Both the position numbers and the translations under genes were made by a program. The notes under the pieces were generated by a model. That model saw only the letters and a list, made by a program, of their open reading frames with translations. It did no database searches and was not told the DNA's origin. 64,000 nucleotides of DNA from GCA-002733465 sp039969155 (GTDB lineage: Bacteria > Pseudomonadota > Gammaproteobacteria > Enterobacterales > Kangiellaceae): contig JBDVOJ010000112.1 of NCBI GenBank assembly GCA_039969155.1, positions 1 to 64,000 on the forward strand, written 5' to 3'. This document shows positions 62,951 to 64,000 of this stretch, one piece after another (positions within the stretch are counted from its first letter, which is position 1; each line of letters opens with the position of its first letter).

Positions 62951-63047
62951 ACGCCTCGTTAAGAGGCAAAAAAATAATTGGCTAAAATTAGCGACGAAGG
63001 AGCAAAAGCCAACTGTTTTTTGTCCTTTTAAACGACTTGTTATGCGC
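62951..63047 (-). other. Integron attC site at the edge of the IS
   Basis: On the minus strand GCATAAC (plus GTTATGC 63039-63045) starts a nested palindrome: CGTTTAA pairs with TTAACG, GGaCAAAAAA with TTTTTTGCC, and AGTTGGCT with AGCCAA, ending GAGGCGT at 62951, where the IS flank takes over. The adjacent gene's stop TAA lies inside the R'' box. This matches attC sites of marine gammaproteobacterial integrons. Confidence 0.75.
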
Positions 63048-64000
63048 CAACTTCAAACGCTTTAATTCCCGCAATCAATTTATCATCAAACGAGTTTAGT
63101 AATTCTGTATTCTTAACAAGGATATCCAAGTATTGGTTCACGTAATCAGAATAGGAAACTTTCCTACTACTACACATAATTTCTAATATTTTAGAGCAAT
63201 CTAGAATAGAGAACATATCTTCTGATAATTCATCACTAGTAAGTTTTTCAACTAATTTTTGTGCGAATAGTGCAGATTTACCTTTGTTGAAAATTTTACC
63301 TTTTTGCCGCTGGATTATGCTTAAAATATCTGTTTTAACTTCATCTTCATTTATACCAAATATTTCAGCACAATAAACTGGCGACAACAGATAGGATTCA
63401 ATTGAATATTTTTCTAGCTTCACAATCCGATCTTCATTAGTGAACTCTTTATCCTCTCCAGTATTATCTCCATCTAAAATGAATAAGCCTCTGTTTCTTA
63501 CAGGTGATGACTCGTGTAGCGACAACCTAAATAGACTTTTAACATTTTCACAATTGCCACAAATAATTACATTACACTCAACATTTAGCTTCGCGCAAAG
63601 GTGTTCTATAGCAACTTTTTGAGCAGTATCTTCAACAAAAATTGAATTTCCAGTCTCTAAAATAGTTTCAGTTACGTTTAACAAGTCTCCAACTAATGCT
63701 TGTTGTTGCTCTTCCGTAACCTCATTACGGCATTTCACATGCCCTTGTTCCCAGACTAAAAACTTCACATCTTTATAATATTTATCTGTAAATATAAGTC
63801 TAGAGTGCGTACTTATAATTAGTTGTTTATTAAACTTAGAACAAAACCAATCAAAATATTCAAATAACCCTTTTTCTAGATTCCAATTAAGGTGAACTTC
63901 TGGTTCATCAATGACATATATATGATGCTTATCTTTAGTTACGTACAGATTGAAAGCAAGCGACAAAATTTCTTGCTGACCGCAACTTAGATTTTCAATA
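63040..64000 (-). CDS. AAA ATPase with DUF4435/TOPRIM-like C-terminus (partial; 5' end outside window)
   Basis: The frame is open past the M of a start at 63966 to the window edge (NLSCGQQEILSLAF), so the true start is beyond 64000. ABC/SMC-type signature LSCGQQE, Walker B HIYVIDEPEVHLN and H-loop ISTHSR are visible. The C-terminal half (SIFVEDTAQKVAIEHLCAK, FILDGDNTGED, KLEKYSIESYLL) resembles DUF4435 or an OLD-like TOPRIM domain. Such ATPases are common in phage-defence islands. Its stop sits in the attC R'' box, so it appears to be a gene cassette. Confidence 0.8.
   Translation of the reverse strand, partial: IENLSCGQQEILSLAFNLYVTKDKHHIYVIDEPEVHLNWNLEKGLFEYFDWFCSKFNKQLIISTHSRLIFTDKYYKDVKFLVWEQGHVKCRNEVTEEQQQALVGDLLNVTETILETGNSIFVEDTAQKVAIEHLCAKLNVECNVIICGNCENVKSLFRLSLHESSPVRNRGLFILDGDNTGEDKEFTNEDRIVKLEKYSIESYLLSPVYCAEIFGINEDEVKTDILSIIQRQKGKIFNKGKSALFAQKLVEKLTSDELSEDMFSILDCSKILEIMCSSRKVSYSDYVNQYLDILVKNTELLNSFDDKLIAGIKAFEVGA

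Overview
The window looks like chromosomal DNA of a marine-type gammaproteobacterium with moderately low GC. The gene set and order (hemE, damX-like, aroB, aroK, pilQPONM divergent from the PBP1A gene; crp divergent from yhfA; a TtpC/ExbB/ExbD/TonB system headed by a DUF3450 gene; long PstA and PstC) fit the Kangiella/Aliikangiella, Oceanospirillales and Alteromonadales neighbourhood. No rRNA or marker tree is available here, so the genus is a guess.

Layout. 1-910: C-terminal end of a secreted, calcium-binding-like surface protein cut by the window edge. 933-10398: minus-strand housekeeping block (hemE, SPOR/AAA protein, aroB, aroK, pilQ to pilM). 10749-13523: PBP1A. 13492-14133: DUF1287 gene broken by one amber codon. 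14222-15572: crp and yhfA. 15586-22284: pstS-C-A-B-phoU and an outer-membrane porin. 22655-26678: ECF sigma factor, putative anti-sigma factor and two HEAT-repeat periplasmic proteins. 26822-29968: very large phytase/esterase-like lipoprotein. 30236-38276: plus-strand metabolic and envelope genes (sulfurtransferase, lipase, MAPEG protein, EamA transporter, DUF3224, dienelactone hydrolase, MBL hydrolase) and one minus-strand PLP gamma-lyase. 38306-43486: dedicated TonB2-type energy-transduction operon. 43733-44790: tandem palindromic repeats wrapped round a GIY-YIG nuclease gene. 44819-51760: TonB-dependent receptor and a 1362-residue triple-repeat lipoprotein. 52103-54068: BlaI/M56 pair in which the M56 protein has ankyrin repeats. 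54232-56837: MBOAT/SGNH O-acetylation pair. 57750-60083: extracellular nuclease. 60218-64000: accessory end with a gene fragment, attC-like sites, small cassette-like genes, a decayed IS1111-type element and an AAA ATPase running off the edge.

How it fits together. The main unifying signal is a set of Pho-box-like promoters (11-bp-spaced CTGTCAT-type heptamers, with the -10 region about 10 nt after the last one). They lie upstream of pstS, the porin, the phytase-like lipoprotein, the TonB operon, the repeat lipoprotein/receptor pair and the nuclease. Together these genes look like a PhoB-controlled programme: release phosphate from nucleic acids and phosphoesters outside the cell, move products across the outer membrane by porin and a TonB receptor with its own energiser, and take up phosphate with Pst. 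phoB and phoR are not in the window.

The two most unusual mobile structures are the GIY-YIG gene nested inside about 112-bp palindromic repeats, and the IS1111-type element that appears to sit at the end of an integron attC site in a small cassette cluster with no integrase in view.
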